Part shown: piece by piece, positions 49,092-61,100 of the stretch
How the letters are laid out: each line of letters opens with the position of its first letter
Numbering within the stretch: position 1 is the stretch's first letter
Made by a program: the position numbers and the translations under genes
Notes under the pieces: model-generated
Told to the model about the DNA's origin: nothing
The model's database searches: none
The model's input: the letters and a program-made list of their open reading frames with translations, nothing else
Assembly (NCBI GenBank): GCA_030267565.1
Contig: BRXU01000029.1
Span: 62,001 to 126,000 of the forward strand
DNA length: 64,000 bases
From: Pleodorina starrii
Taxonomy: Eukaryota; Chlorophyta; Chlorophyceae; Chlamydomonadales; Volvocaceae
Direction: 5' to 3'

Positions 49092-50459
49092 TGACCTTTA
49101 CAAAAGGCAGGTTTGCTTTCTTTTGTCCGGATCATGTGAATGGGCGTGAAATTGGAGGTGTGCAAGTGGGGGTGTGGATCGAGTCGGGTCAGCCTCGGGT
49201 TGCAGAGCGGAGCGGAGAAGACACGGGGTGACGTGCAAAGGGTCGTGTAGCTCACATGGATGGAACCTCATACGTTTGTTCGTGAAGGTGAATGGGGCGG
49301 CTCGGGAGCACACCGCTCAGGCTCCGATTGCACATGGCCGTCGGGTCTTCCGCCAGGAGTGGCAGCAGCAATCCAAGCAGCAGGGAGAACTCGGCTTGAG
49401 CCGAGAGTGCAGCTGAGGTAGACATGTATCCGGAAGAATGCCAAGGACAGCCTCACAGCCAATACACAGATGGTCGGTCGGGGCGTCGCGTTCAAAGGGA
49501 GCGAGAGAGAAGTGAGTGGGAGAGCGTGTGAGGTCGGCTAGGAAAGGCGGGTGGCGGCTACCGGTAGTAGGGGAGTGTGCTTGTCGGGGAGCAGCTATCG
49601 TTCAAATGGCCGCCACTTAGGTTAGTGTGAGATGTCGCTGCAGCGATTACTGTTGCGTAACGTCGAAGGGTCGAAGGCAGACATCTTTTTTTCCGCGCTT
49701 GACGCGCGCGAGGCTACCCTGGGCGGTTCCGGTAAAGGTTGTGTGTTGGGTGTCTCTTCGGCAACGTGTGGGTAGCAGTTGCGAGTTGGATGCACTGCTG
49801 TGCACTAACCGACAAGTGACGGGCCCGCGATTGACGGGCACGGCCGCACACCGTGCGCACACTGGCCCAGGAAACTGCTGTCAAGAGGTCAGCAACAGGG
49901 CCGCCGCGGTGTGGCTGTATCCGGTAGCTCCCTCACATTCCAGCATGCTGGTGCAGATCCTGCGGCGCTCTCCCGGCTGCCCGTATGCAAGCACATGTCG
50001 CTGTCATATTCAGGGGTCCTGGGGGGTATGTGCGCGGGCGTCTTCAACTGTACGGCATTAGCGTGGACTAATACAGCAGACGGTCAGAATGACGTTGTAA
50101 CATGCTGTGTACTTAGGGCTCCGTTACTACATGAGGGCATCGATTCGTTTATGGCAGTTCTGGCTTCGAGCTATTAAGGGCCTTGGGGCCGCAGTCTTTA
50201 AAGCAATAGTTGTAATCGAGAGTGGTTTAGTTACTTGAAGAATTTCAATACGTACATGAGCGCACTAAACATCTGAAACAAGATATGATGTTGTGATGTT
50301 GTTACAAGCTTTGAGCTCGTAAGGCCCAGACGAGCCAGGAGGCTCATGGACCACTTGAACTCGAAACACAAAGACACAGAAAGAAAAGAAAAACGTAAGC
50401 CCTGAACTGAGTTGAATAAAGAACTGTTCGTTCAGAGAACCAAAAGTCGACGCCAAGCA
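49092..50459. other. Spacer between LRR-like gene 2 and the LINE
   Basis: No gene recognised. It would include the 3' UTR of LRR-like gene 2; TGTAA motifs occur only near 50096 and 50209. The last ~130 bases before the LINE tail are flanking DNA with no obvious target-site duplication partner. Confidence 0.4.
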
Positions 50460-50574
50460 GAGGCATGAGGCATGAGGCATTACATGTGTACGAGCCAAAA
50501 TGGCTGGTAACATGCGTCCCCCCACAACGGTTATCCGTCAAGGGGCGCACTTTAAGACAACATAAGCCGTATGG

Positions 50575-52155
50575 TTAGCTACCAAGCAGCTCGGTACGCG
50601 CTTTCTGAATCTGGGATAAGAGACTGCCCAGTTTCGCCGGGTCAAAGGTCCCCATCACATCCACCATGCTGCTACCCATAGGGAAGCCTATTGCCTCTCG
50701 TAATGGCGTATAGCCCGGACATTCCATCAGTACGTGCAACTCGTCTTCTACCGACCCGCCGTGGCACACCCGACATATCCTCTCCGCGCGCGGTTTCCGA
50801 CCCGGTCCCCGTGCAAACCTTGACACATCCAAGTCCCAACGTCCCAGCCGAAAACGCATCAGGGCCGTGTGGTGCTTTCTCGGCATACACACCCTCAAGT
50901 GATCCAATGTTCGTTTGTGGTCCGAGAACGAATACGCCACACCCATCCATTTCAGGTACCGACACGCGGTAACCCCGGGTGCTCCCCGTCCCACACCCCC
51001 TTCCTCATACTCTGGGAAATTCCGCGGGTCCCTATCGAGGCTACCCGAGCTCCAATCCAACAGAAGGCGACGTCTGAACTCGGCCAGTAAATTGTCAAAC
51101 GGGATCTCCAGGCCCAAGATCGCCTTTGCCTTCTCTTCATTGCTAAGACCCACGGGTACATGTTGCCTGTAGTCAAATCCGAGAGTCTCGAAAATCCGGA
51201 GCACCTTACCCGCCCAAAAATATTCGTGCGTGGCTGAATGATCTGTTTCCAACCACGATTTGATATCTTCCTCAAGCACTGCCCGTGCCAACGACGTGGA
51301 TTGCCGCGCTACACGCTTCCAGAAGCCAAATACCTGTCGCGCCCAAAAGTAGTGCAATGGTAACTGCGACGTTTCCGCGAACAATTGTCGGTTAGGCGGC
51401 AGGCTAGCGCCTACCACCTTCCGCAAAAAGATCCTTTGGACCTCGACCATCGGGTCCGCCATACACCTCTCAAAGACGCCTGCCGCGCGCCCTACACTCT
51501 TTACCCATTTCCCCCACTTCTTTAGCAACACCCCATTCTCCCCTGCTGGCGCTGAGCCAGGGCTCTGTCCCCAACGGTGCCACTCTTTAATTCTTTGACG
51601 CCCCATGGTCCCCAGCGCCTCACGGATAGCGTCAGGGCCCCACACTTCAGCCCCGTACGACAGTAACGACCTGATTTGCACGTCAAAGCATCGCAACATA
51701 AGATCGGGGACCCATATTCGATTCCTATCTAGTTTCTGCATCAACGCGAACACCGCTCTTCGCCCCACATCGCACAGCTCCATACGGCACGAATCAAACG
51801 AAAAACTGGGTCCGTATCGCAAGCCGAGGTACTTCGCACGTTCCTTCACTGGGACAGGTTGCCCAGCGAATTTCAGTTGGCTCGCACCTTCCATCAACGT
51901 CGCTAGCGTATCTTGCCTGCCGGCGAAAACTAATAGCTCGCACTTGTTGACGTTCAGACTCATCCCGAAGCCCTCGCAGTATTCCACCAATCTGTCCAAC
52001 AGAAATTGCATGCGTGCGGGGTTCGTTGCGAATAACGTTAAGTCATCCGCATACAAGAGCTCCGGAGCCCTTTTCCCCCCGACGATCGGGGACCCCCCCT
52101 GTGGCCACCGCCGATCGCGTTCGTCGACGTAGTTCGCAAACGTCTCGATGAACAT
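50575..52155 (-). pseudogene. LINE ORF2, N-terminally deleted reverse transcriptase
   Basis: 526 codons open from ATG. It begins in RT motif B (LFGMFIETFANYV) and retains the catalytic YADD (ELLYADDLTLFA) and the following KYLGL thumb-proximal motif. The C-terminal Cys/His motif CRVCHGG...LHVLMEC is also present. It lacks the endonuclease and the RT fingers, so it cannot be autonomous. Just upstream the frame meets a stop (YDF-stop) where ORF1 ends, which marks the deletion joint near 52155-52180. Confidence 0.85.
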
Positions 52156-52176
52156 TCCGAATAATAAGCAGAAGAG

Positions 52177-53067
52177 TCAGAAGTCGTACAACACGCTCTT
52201 GCCCTCGCTTGAGTACCTGATGTCCGCCTGCCCCGACCATTTAGGGGAGAACCCGCTGTTAATCAGGGACCGAAACACCTCCGTCCGCTGCCTCCTGAGC
52301 TCCATCACCTCCGTGGACAGATACGGTGTGACAACCACGCTCGTCCAACCCTCCTGCCGTGCTTTGCTCAGCAACTTGGTAAACGCGATCCGCTTGTGGG
52401 GGTCCACCCCAACCACCGCACTCCACCTACCGCTGCTCGATTGCCAGCAACGAAGATACCTAGCGCCAAACTCCCCCGAACCCGGCCCAAGAACGTCACT
52501 CCACACGCCTCCCTGCAACTTTTGCAGCTGTGCCTTGGTAAGATTCTTGAGCACCAGCTCGCCCAAATCCGCATCACCCTTGGGGGCGCTTGACGGCGAG
52601 TCCGACGTCGAGGCCTCGCTGCACGACATCCGGCGCTGTAAAACGGCCTCCTTCATGGCCCTGTGATCCGCCTGAAACGCCTCAGAAAGCATCTCCAAAG
52701 CTTGAACACGGTTGGTGGTGTCACTTGATGTTGACTGCAGTGCCTCCACACGGCCGGCCAGTTCCGCTTGGTCATCCACGCAAGAGGACAAGGCGGCGTC
52801 AGTCTCGCTGAGCCGTGAGAAAAGCTCACAAATGAGGACATCCGTCGGCATATTCTGGGCCAGCTTCTTGTAAACGTCCTTCCCAGGCTCCCAGCTCGTC
52901 TCCTCCCACTTGGTCTTGGCGGCTTGCATAGGATCTCCACCAACGGCGGCCCGTTTTATTATGCTCTCCATTAGTTCCTTAGTCACATTCGTCCGGAGGC
53001 GCGTCTCTTCCACCAGATCTTCCAAGGACCTGAAAACCGAGAACCTATTCGCGGCTGGCGTCTCCAT
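52177..53067 (-). CDS. LINE ORF1 protein (296 aa), coiled-coil
   Basis: Complete open frame from METPAANRFSVF to SVLYDF. The middle (residues about 80-150) has a heptad-like pattern (LSETDAALSSCVDDQAELAG, then VEALQST...VQALEML), predicting a coiled coil, followed by a Ser-rich linker and a basic C-terminal domain containing WSAVVGVDPHKRIAFTKLL. This is the layout expected of LINE ORF1 nucleic-acid-binding chaperones. No CCHC knuckle is seen. The normal partner ORF2 is truncated, so the protein could act only in trans. Confidence 0.7.
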   Translation of the reverse strand: METPAANRFSVFRSLEDLVEETRLRTNVTKELMESIIKRAAVGGDPMQAAKTKWEETSWEPGKDVYKKLAQNMPTDVLICELFSRLSETDAALSSCVDDQAELAGRVEALQSTSSDTTNRVQALEMLSEAFQADHRAMKEAVLQRRMSCSEASTSDSPSSAPKGDADLGELVLKNLTKAQLQKLQGGVWSDVLGPGSGEFGARYLRCWQSSSGRWSAVVGVDPHKRIAFTKLLSKARQEGWTSVVVTPYLSTEVMELRRQRTEVFRSLINSGFSPKWSGQADIRYSSEGKSVLYDF

Positions 53068-53112
53068 CCTCTTCTGCTCAGCCCCAACAATCTTGATACC
53101 TCAAAAGCCGAA

Positions 53113-53212
53113 GTGTTGTGTTATTATGTTTATTGTGTTGTTGTGTTGTGTTGTGTTGTGTTGTTGTGTTGTTGTGTTGTTGTTGTGTTGTGTGTTGTGT
53201 TGTTGTGATATG
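53113..53212 (-). repeat. (CAACA)n microsatellite upstream of LINE ORF1
   Basis: About 100 bases of TGTTG/TGT repeats on the plus strand, CAACA/CAACACA on the LINE strand. It is either part of the LINE 5' UTR or the target in which it landed. Confidence 0.9.
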
Positions 53213-53665
53213 CTTGAACGTTGATTTTGGGGGCTTGTACGACTTGTAACCGTTTCGACTTAGAGCAACGTGAGTGATTTCTAAATGGAAAGCACAAACT
53301 GCTCACACATCATGTTACCATAAATTATTATAGTCAAGTTCTTTTACATCTCGCCAAGGCGCGTCGGATTCTGCGTAATACACATTTATCACGGGCTATC
53401 ATCTTTACAATAACTGATATTGTCTGGGTACCTCACAATAAGGAAGCTTTGTCCTTAAACGCCTGACATAGCGCGGCTTGGGGGCTTTACTTCCTTGAGC
53501 AGCCGTCTGAAAACGTCATTCGCGGAGATGAGCAGCGGCCAGAAGGTCAGATACATTGTAATAGGTAATCGTGGCGCACAGCTCTCGAAAAATAGGGCCA
53601 CCAACACAAACCCGTGCCTCCATCGGTAGGGTGTCATGCTTTGTCAACGCCCGGGGCCGTCCCAA

Positions 53666-56615
53666 ATGGACACCGGTCCGGGCCCGAAGCCGTTCATTCC
53701 ATCCTCGTCGCCGGGGGGCTTGGAGCCGCTGGGCCTGATTCCAACACAGAAGGTACGGTACGCTCCTGCAAGCAGAGGGTTTCACCAACACCCAAGTGGA
53801 AGTTACAGTTCGATGTGGTAACCTTGTGAGGGAGCCTTCTTTAGGGGCACCTTAAGTCGGGGACATGGGCACGCATGGCCGCGTCCCGAGGCACGGCACG
53901 CGCACGTGACACTGGGAGTGGTGAGGGGCTTGTATCTTCCTCTCCTTTGGCCGTGGGTCCGCATGCAGCTCCAACAGCACCCATCTTACGTGCTAGCCCT
54001 CCGCACTTTGCTGGCAAGGCGCTCTGACGCACCCGCCATCAGCCGAGCCGGGACTCCGTGGCTAACCCCCAGTGTGTCCACAAGAAGGGCCTATCCATGT
54101 TCTCGGGCCCAAAAAGCTCACACCCGCAGGTCTTCTCCGCACGTGGATGCGGAAAAGACCTACTACTGGATAGGGCTGGAAACCCCACACGTGCCCGATC
54201 CGACCCACTCACTGCACGTGTTCACGCATGCGCTCTCAGACACACATAAACACACATGCACACACACACTTAGACACACAGACACACTTGCGCGCACGCG
54301 CGCGGACGCGTGCCAGGCCGGCTTACCCTCTACCGCCGGCGTTGGCGGTAGATAGAGCCGCAACGCGGCCCGACCCGGCCCGCCGCCGCAGCGGCACGCT
54401 CTGCCACACGGCCACTCCCTCCCACACCACAGACCGCACCAGAGGCCAAACGGCCCCACACCACCCGCCACATCCCCTCTCCGTACTCCGGCCTATACGT
54501 GGATAACCCTCCGCACTCCCCGTCGCGTCGCTCGTGCGGACGCTTCGCAGGCCTACCCGACCAGTCTGGCCCCCAAGCCGATCAATCCCAACGTCAAAAG
54601 CTTTGCGCACGTTAGGGACTTGGAGGAGGAGAACCGATTGGCGGCTCTGGCGGAGGAGGAGCGGCGCATGGCGGCGGCGGCCAAGGCGGGCAACGTCACC
54701 GCCTTCGGGTGCGTGGCCATGTGTGTGGGTAGGATGGTAGAATGGGCGGGTGGTTGAGAGTGCAATTCGTCTTGGGATCTGGTTGCAGCGACCAGGGGTG
54801 CAGCAGTCATGGGTGGGTGGGTGTGCTGGGTGGTTGAATGAGCAGGCGGAGGACACGGCAAGTGCACGGAAATATTACGACTGGATAATGTGGATATGCC
54901 CGTGCAGCGAGGAGGCTGTCGCCGGGATGACCAAAAGGTCCCAGGGGCTCAGTCCTGGAGGATAGCCGATGACGCGAAGAGGCAGTCCCGTTGCTCCGCA
55001 TTACCATCTCCATATTCTCCCCGAACCACTCGCTCCCGCTCCCCAACCCGCCCCAGCCCGGCCCGACCTTTTCCGACCTCCCCTGACTTGATCGGCATCA
55101 TCAGCCCTCACATGAACCCGACCTGAATTTTTGACCCGTGACCCGAAACCCCCAAAAATCATCATAGGGCCCAGCTGCGCGCCGCCATTCTATCCGGCGA
55201 TGACGTCAGCTTCTGGCGAGCCGCCAAACAGACGGAGGGTGTACGGCAGTCACTTGACGTGTCCAAGGCCCGCGCCGCCGCCGGCCCGGCGCCCAAGGCC
55301 TCCGGCGGCGGCGCCGCCGCCGACGACGACGTCGCCGCCAGCAAGGCATCCATGTTGTCCTTCGTCGACGATCTGCTTAAAGAGGCGACGTTCGCGTTGG
55401 AGTGCGCGTCGCCGACGGCGACACGCACTGACGGCACCAGGGACGCCAGTACCAGCGGTGCCACCGGGGCGGCGTCGGCAGCCGCGGCGGCGGCGCCGAC
55501 GCCGCGCAGTGCCGGCGGCGGCAGCCGGAAGGGCCGCGGCGGCGGCAGCAAGCCGGCGTGGGCGTTGACGGAGGCGGAGGTGGCCCAATTGGAGGACGCG
55601 GAGGAGGAGGAGTTGCTCAAGTTTGCAGATGATCTGGACTTTGACTCGTTCATGGCGGCTCTGGATGACCCGGAGCTGCAGGTGGGTGACCCGGAACTGT
55701 TTCGGATGTACCGTAACGCAGTACGGATGTACCGTAACCGTACTGTACGGCAGGACAGCCAAGTGAAAGGGCGGTCAGTGAAAGGGAGCCTGTCGTGAGT
55801 CCATCGCTGATGGAGGGGACGGCTGCAGCACGGGCGCTGATGACCCAGACCGGTTGCGTCGGTGCCGTGGAGCGTTTGGCCCCAGCCAGTGGATTACGGG
55901 ATCCGAAGCAAGGGTGTGGGAACGCTTCGGGCTTCCGGAGGCCCACGCCCACGCCCTACCTAGTCCACGCCCTCTGTCAGTCAACCAACACCCTCTCTAC
56001 CTGCCCTTACTTACGCACACACACCCGAAGAGTGTGCCAGCCAATCTAAAACCTCTTCTGTCTCCACACATTCACACGGACACACACACACACGCGTGCG
56101 CGCACCCCCAGGACTGCGTCAAGGCGGGCTGCGGCGAGGGGGGCGGCAAGGGCCCGGCCCCGGGGGAGGACCCCAAGACCTGGCGCAAGAACCTGGTGCG
56201 GGCAATGAACCACGCGGCCATGAAGCGAGTGGCAGCAGCGGCGGCGGGGAGGCGGGCGACGGCGGAGCGAGACGACGACGGGGCAGTGTCGGTAGCGGCG
56301 GGCTCCGACGGCGCGCTCAGCAGAGCGACCGCCACCAGCCGGCTAAGGTCCGAGGCCGGCGCCGCCAAGCGCTCGGCGCTATCGGAAGCCAGGGCGGGAG
56401 GCGGCGACGGCGGGGGATGGGACTCCTCCACTCGCGCCGCGGAGGATGTGGGTCGCATGGAGCGGTCGAAGGCGGCCGCTGCGGAGGCGTTTGAGTTCCT
56501 GCGGGAAAACCCCGAGCTGCGGGCCGTGCACTCGCCCGCCAGCGTGAGGGCCATAATCACGAAGACGGACGCGGCGGGGGCGGCGGTGGCGGGGGCTGCG
56601 AAGGCGGCGAGCTGA
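53666..56615 (+). CDS. Acidic coiled-coil protein of unknown function (420 aa)
   Basis: Four exons: 53666-53752, 54551-54708, 55168-55681, 56112-56615 (1263 nt, in frame; junction phases 0, 2, 0). The N-terminus is Pro/Gly-rich (MDTGPGPKPFIPSS...LEPLGLIPTQK). Exon 2 gives NPNVKSFAHVRDLEEENRLA with a charged helix AALAEEERRMAAAAKAG, probably coiled-coil. Exon 3 ends with an acidic segment LEDAEEEELLKFADDLDFDSF. Exon 4 has a basic helix and ends with FEFLRENPELRAVHSPASVRAIITK. The LDFDSF and ENPELRAVHS motifs look evolutionarily constrained, and I suspect a conserved eukaryotic, possibly cilium-associated, family, but I cannot name it. No membrane segment or signal peptide. A small exon inside the first intron (around 54140-54240) cannot be excluded. 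Confidence 0.75.
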
Positions 56616-58121
56616 GGGACGGGCGGATGGCGCGCGTGCTGGGGAGTGTGGAGTGTGCGGAAACACCGCGTTGTGTGCGGAAGATGCGCCTCTTGTGAGT
56701 CGGCGTGGGCAAGGTGCCCGTGATGCTGTTTGCGGGGACATGCGAAGGGGAGGCGGGCGGGGACTCATCCGTTGGGGAAGCGGGGGCTGAAGCTGAGAGG
56801 ATGTACGGTTACTAATATGGGTAGTTAGGAGTGCAGGTGTGGGCGCCGTCTGGTGCTTAAGTGTCTGGCGTGATTCGTGGAAAGTACTTGGACGGGAGTT
56901 TAATCCCAAGGATTAACCGAGGCGACGGACATGGGGGAGTTGGGGAGTTGGGGGGCTGCGGCTGATCTTCTGCGTGCCTGTCGCGCGTACCTGTCACGGC
57001 CCCGCCGTTGCATCAGGAAGGATCGTGAGGAGCCCCGAGAGCAGCGTTGCGGTGGGGTTGGGGCAGTGATGTTCCTTGGCCTGTGAAGGCCGCGGCTCGG
57101 TGATGGCTGATGGGCCCTTTGAAGCAGTGGGCCAGCAGTGAGCTAGCAGTTGGTTGTCCTTGTTCATGTTGCTGCTCGTCGTACAAATGATGCGCCTGCT
57201 GACGCCGTGAAAGAGCCTATGTGCTTGTCCTGTGTGTGTGCGTGTTTGTGTCGACGCTAACGCACATTGGGTTGTATCCCTCCGCCTCCGCTAACGTGTA
57301 GTCATAAGGACGGCTGGATGGGCGGGCAGAGAGGGGCGCATCGTTTGACCTCGTGTGTTGAATCTGGATCAGCGAGCTCATGAGCGGCTGAATGCGGTCA
57401 AAAAGCCGGGGGAATGCACCTTGGGGGAAAAGGGCGATTAGCCGATGACCCTGGGGCCCCTCACCTGTGCACACGTCTTGTGGACGGATTTACACGGCAG
57501 TGGTTCGGGAACGCTCGGACGGCATACGGTACCTCCTCCCCCGTGCGTTCATGTACCCATTTTCGGTTTTGTCATCCGGCCAGCCAGCTCTGAGAAAAAG
57601 TTCGCCTGTTAGCGCTCCCTGAAACGGCAACGAAGATGAGACGCGGGCCTGGCAAGAACCTGGCGCCCTCTTACAGCCCGCAGTGCCGCAGGCGGTTCGA
57701 GGAGCATTGCCTGCTGGCAGCACCTGCCAAGCCAGCTAGGGCCGTAGTGCCGCCCTGCCGCGGATACCCACCGAAGGGTACCTAGTGGTCATTGTTACAG
57801 TGGGCTCCAGGCCCCCGGAGGGGAAGAGCAGGCGGGCCAACATCCGACCTGGCACTGCCGAAACCATCTTGCACCCGGAGCTACCCGGACCAGACAGCAC
57901 CCGGACCCGACCTGGCACCCGGACCAGACAGCAGGAGCTAGCCGCCCAGGAACACACGAGCCTCATCAGTCACAGTCACCGCAGCAGCGTTTGGCTCCGA
58001 GCCCCTGCGCTTGTTCTCAAGGTCCTAGGCTTCACACATGGACCCCAGGCCCTGAGCCGCGGTAAACGGCCCCCAGGAGAGCGCGTATTATGCGAAGTTG
58101 CGAACCCGCCCTAGTACGGCG
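56616..58121. other. Convergent intergenic region
   Basis: The acidic coiled-coil gene and the transporter gene converge here, so this holds two 3' UTRs. No gene is supported. A TTACA at 57795-57799 fits as the transporter polyadenylation signal; none is obvious for the plus-strand gene. Confidence 0.45.
57795..57799 (-). terminator. TGTAA polyadenylation signal, transporter gene
   Basis: TTACA on the plus strand (TGTAA on the gene strand), about 325 bases below the transporter stop codon at 58122-58124. This is the standard volvocine signal at a normal distance. Confidence 0.6.
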
Positions 58122-61100
58122 CTACGCACGCGCGAGGCTCGCCAGCGCGACGGGCTCCCCCTGGAGCAAACGCTGGAACACGATCCAGGAGGTGCCGTAC
58201 AACGCGACGGCCACCCAGAACACGGCGCCGTACCCACCAGTGGCCTGTAGGGTGTACGGGCAGTACGGCGGGGCGGGGCGGCATGGCGGCCGGGGGCTGT
58301 CACGTGGCTCGAGGTGCGTGTATGGTGTGCCGAGGTGTGCCTCTGCCGCCTTTTGCCCTGGGTGAAATCCAAGGTGATCTGCGCAGCATTGCAGGACCAC
58401 GGCGTGTGCTTTCGCGCTCCCTTGCTTCGTCCGCAACGGACTGGTTGTCGCGTGTCGGGGTGAGGGTCGTCACCGCAGGCCCCGGCCGGGCCACGCAGCA
58501 GCAGCAGAGGGCCCGGTTCCTGCAGTCCCCCACACCAAACATCTTCACCAGCCAGTCGCATCTCGCACCTCCTACCGTACCTGCATTCCCCCGCATCCCC
58601 CTACCTACAAGCTACACCCCCCCGCACTCCCTTTCCACTCTCTCCCCTAACCCCTACCTACATTCCCCCGCAACACCTTCATCTGCATTCGCCCGCGCCC
58701 CCGACCCGCAGTCCCCCGCACCAGTAACCCCACTCCTTCGCCTCGCTCGTCCTCTTGTCTAAAACCCTAAAACCCTAAAAACCCCTCCTACCTGTAGCAC
58801 CGCCCCGGTGGCCAGGTTTCCCGCGATGCCCCCCAGGATGCTGGCGGTGTTGGTGAGGCCCAGCAGCTGACCCGCGTCTGCGGCCGCCACGTCCTGAGGA
58901 TCCGCAGCGGCGCCAGTGGCGGAGGCGGCGGAGGCAGGTACGGCAGCTTGGCAGATGTGCCGTACTAGGTGCCGTACTAGGTGCGGTGCGCTGTGGTGTG
59001 CCTTGGAGGCGGCCGGTTTCCACCCGGTGTAAAGTGGCTTCACGGCGGCAGACAGGAATGGAAGTAGGGCGGTTGCGGCTTGACAGCAGTCCGTCCAAAC
59101 GGGTCATCGGTGCACGGCGGGATGCGTTCCTTGACGCGGCGCAATGCGGTGTTTTGTGGCGGGCGTAAATGAGCTGTGAGAGGGCATTTTCACGGGTGCC
59201 GTGCCGTGAAACACATACACACACGCACCGCCCCCTCCCCCCTTGTTCGCACACAATAACCGCCTTAACAACAAACCCCTACAAGCCCTACAGCCACTGC
59301 TGCCCCCTTGCCTGGACGTAGGCGTGGAAACCGCCGAAGCTGAATCCGTAGCACCCCACCGCAGCCACCAGACACAGGGTCGCCACCAGCGGCGGCAGCG
59401 AGCCCCCTGGCGCAGCCGCCAGCGGCAGCACCGCAACGGCGCAGCCCAGCGTCGACACCGCGTGCATGCCGCGACGTACGGCAAGTCGTGTCGTACGGCC
59501 GCTGCGAACCAGTCGGTCCGCCAGGCCGCCGGCGGCGGTGGCGGTGAAGGCGGCGGCCAGCCAGGGCAGCGACGCCAGCAGGCCTGGGAGGCGGGGCAAG
59601 TCGAGCTTCAGGCAAGTGTCGGCAGCCTGAGAGAGGCTACCGACATGGGGGAAGAGCGATGACACTGGTACGGTACCGAAGTGTGAGACAGCGGGTGAAA
59701 TGAAACGCAGTTTTCGAATGCGCGAGCTGACATGCTGGTGCCGTACGCGAGTGGAAGCAGTCCGTATGAGGTACCGGAGTGGTGGCAGAGGGTGGCCATG
59801 ACACGAAGTTGACCGTGCATGTCTACATGCCTGCCCCTCGGGTACCGTAGCAGCCCCAGACAGCCTGGCTGCCGCAGCGCGCGTCCACGTCTACAAAGAC
59901 TGTCATGTGTCATCGCGCAATCCGCGACTCCAAAAAGTTACCCTGTGCCCCGCGATTGCCAGCAGGGGCGGGTGCGTGTCGGGTTGCTGGCAGCCAAGGG
60001 ACCGGCGTCGCCGGCCCAGACTAAGCAGCCTTCCGCAGCGCGTTAGCCAGCGCGCTGGCCCACGAGATACCGGTACACCGCTGCCGTACCGCTGCCGTAT
60101 CCCCGCAGCCGTACTTCCGTACCGTCGGACTGCCGCACCTACCTGCGCTGGCCAGATCCGCCACCCCCAGCGACTGCAGGTACATGGGCACCCAGGACTG
60201 CAGCACGAAGAAGCCCCAACCGATGACGCCGTGGCACCAACAAAGCGCCGCGACCTGCGGGTTTGGGTTGGTTTCGGAGCGAGGGTCACAGGGGTCATGC
60301 AAGGGTCCGCGACGGGTGGCGGAAAATGCCGGTAGGGGCGGCGATGAGGGCGGGTGCGATGCGTTGCGCAGCCAGCGTGCGGGTGGTGAGGTCGAAGTAC
60401 CGGTACAGCAATGCAGCGAGGGCGGGGACAAGGGAGGGGGACAGTAATGAACGCGAAGGGCGAGGAAAGGCTGGCGTGGCGATGAGGGCTGGGAGGTTCC
60501 ATGGCTAGCTTCGATATATTTCACGGTGAATTTTCACCCGCCACCCTCGTGTGGGCGGTTCCGATGAGGGCTCCACGCTGTCTACCGTACCCAGCCCGCA
60601 CCCACCTGCACAAGAGTGGCTCGCCGCCTCTGCGCCGTCGAATCACCCGTCGCCGCCGCGACCCATGGGTCGGTCTCAGACCCTCGCCCGGACGTCGACG
60701 CCCCGTCGCCGAGCGACGCCACGCGCCGCCGCTGCGCCTCCGCCTCCCCAACACCATCCCTTGCTGCCGCTGTCGCCGCCGTCAGGCCGCTCACTGCTGC
60801 CGGGTCCGTCGACGCAGCCGCCGACGGCACCGTCGGTGCGCCTTCCTCTGCCGCCATCAGGCCCTGTTGCGGCTGCAACTCGCCTGGTTGCGGCAACAGC
60901 GCCCCTTGCTGCTGCTGCTGCTGCTGCTCCAGCTGTCGCTTGTCCGTGTTTCGGAGCTGGGAGGGCAGCGGCGGCCGCGCGCCCGCCCGCGCCACGATAG
61001 CGCTGCCCAGCACTGACCACAGCACGCCGCCGGTGGCGGCGGTGACGAAGGCGGCGGGCCATCCGCTTCCGCCGCCCCGCGTGGCCAGGTGAGGTGCCAC

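Larger units (their letters stand above)
50460..53100 (-). mobile_element. Internally deleted LINE (non-LTR retrotransposon)
   Basis: Minus-strand element with an intact ORF1 (52177-53067) followed directly by the second half of ORF2 (50575-52155). The apurinic endonuclease and the first part of the reverse transcriptase are missing. The 3' end carries three ATGCCTC repeats at about 50460-50480; the other copy (1326-2643) has the same tail with two. The 5' limit is approximate: a CAACA-rich microsatellite lies upstream of ORF1. No target-site duplication was found. Shared sequence with the 1.3-kb copy is nearly identical, so both come from a recently active family. Confidence 0.85.
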
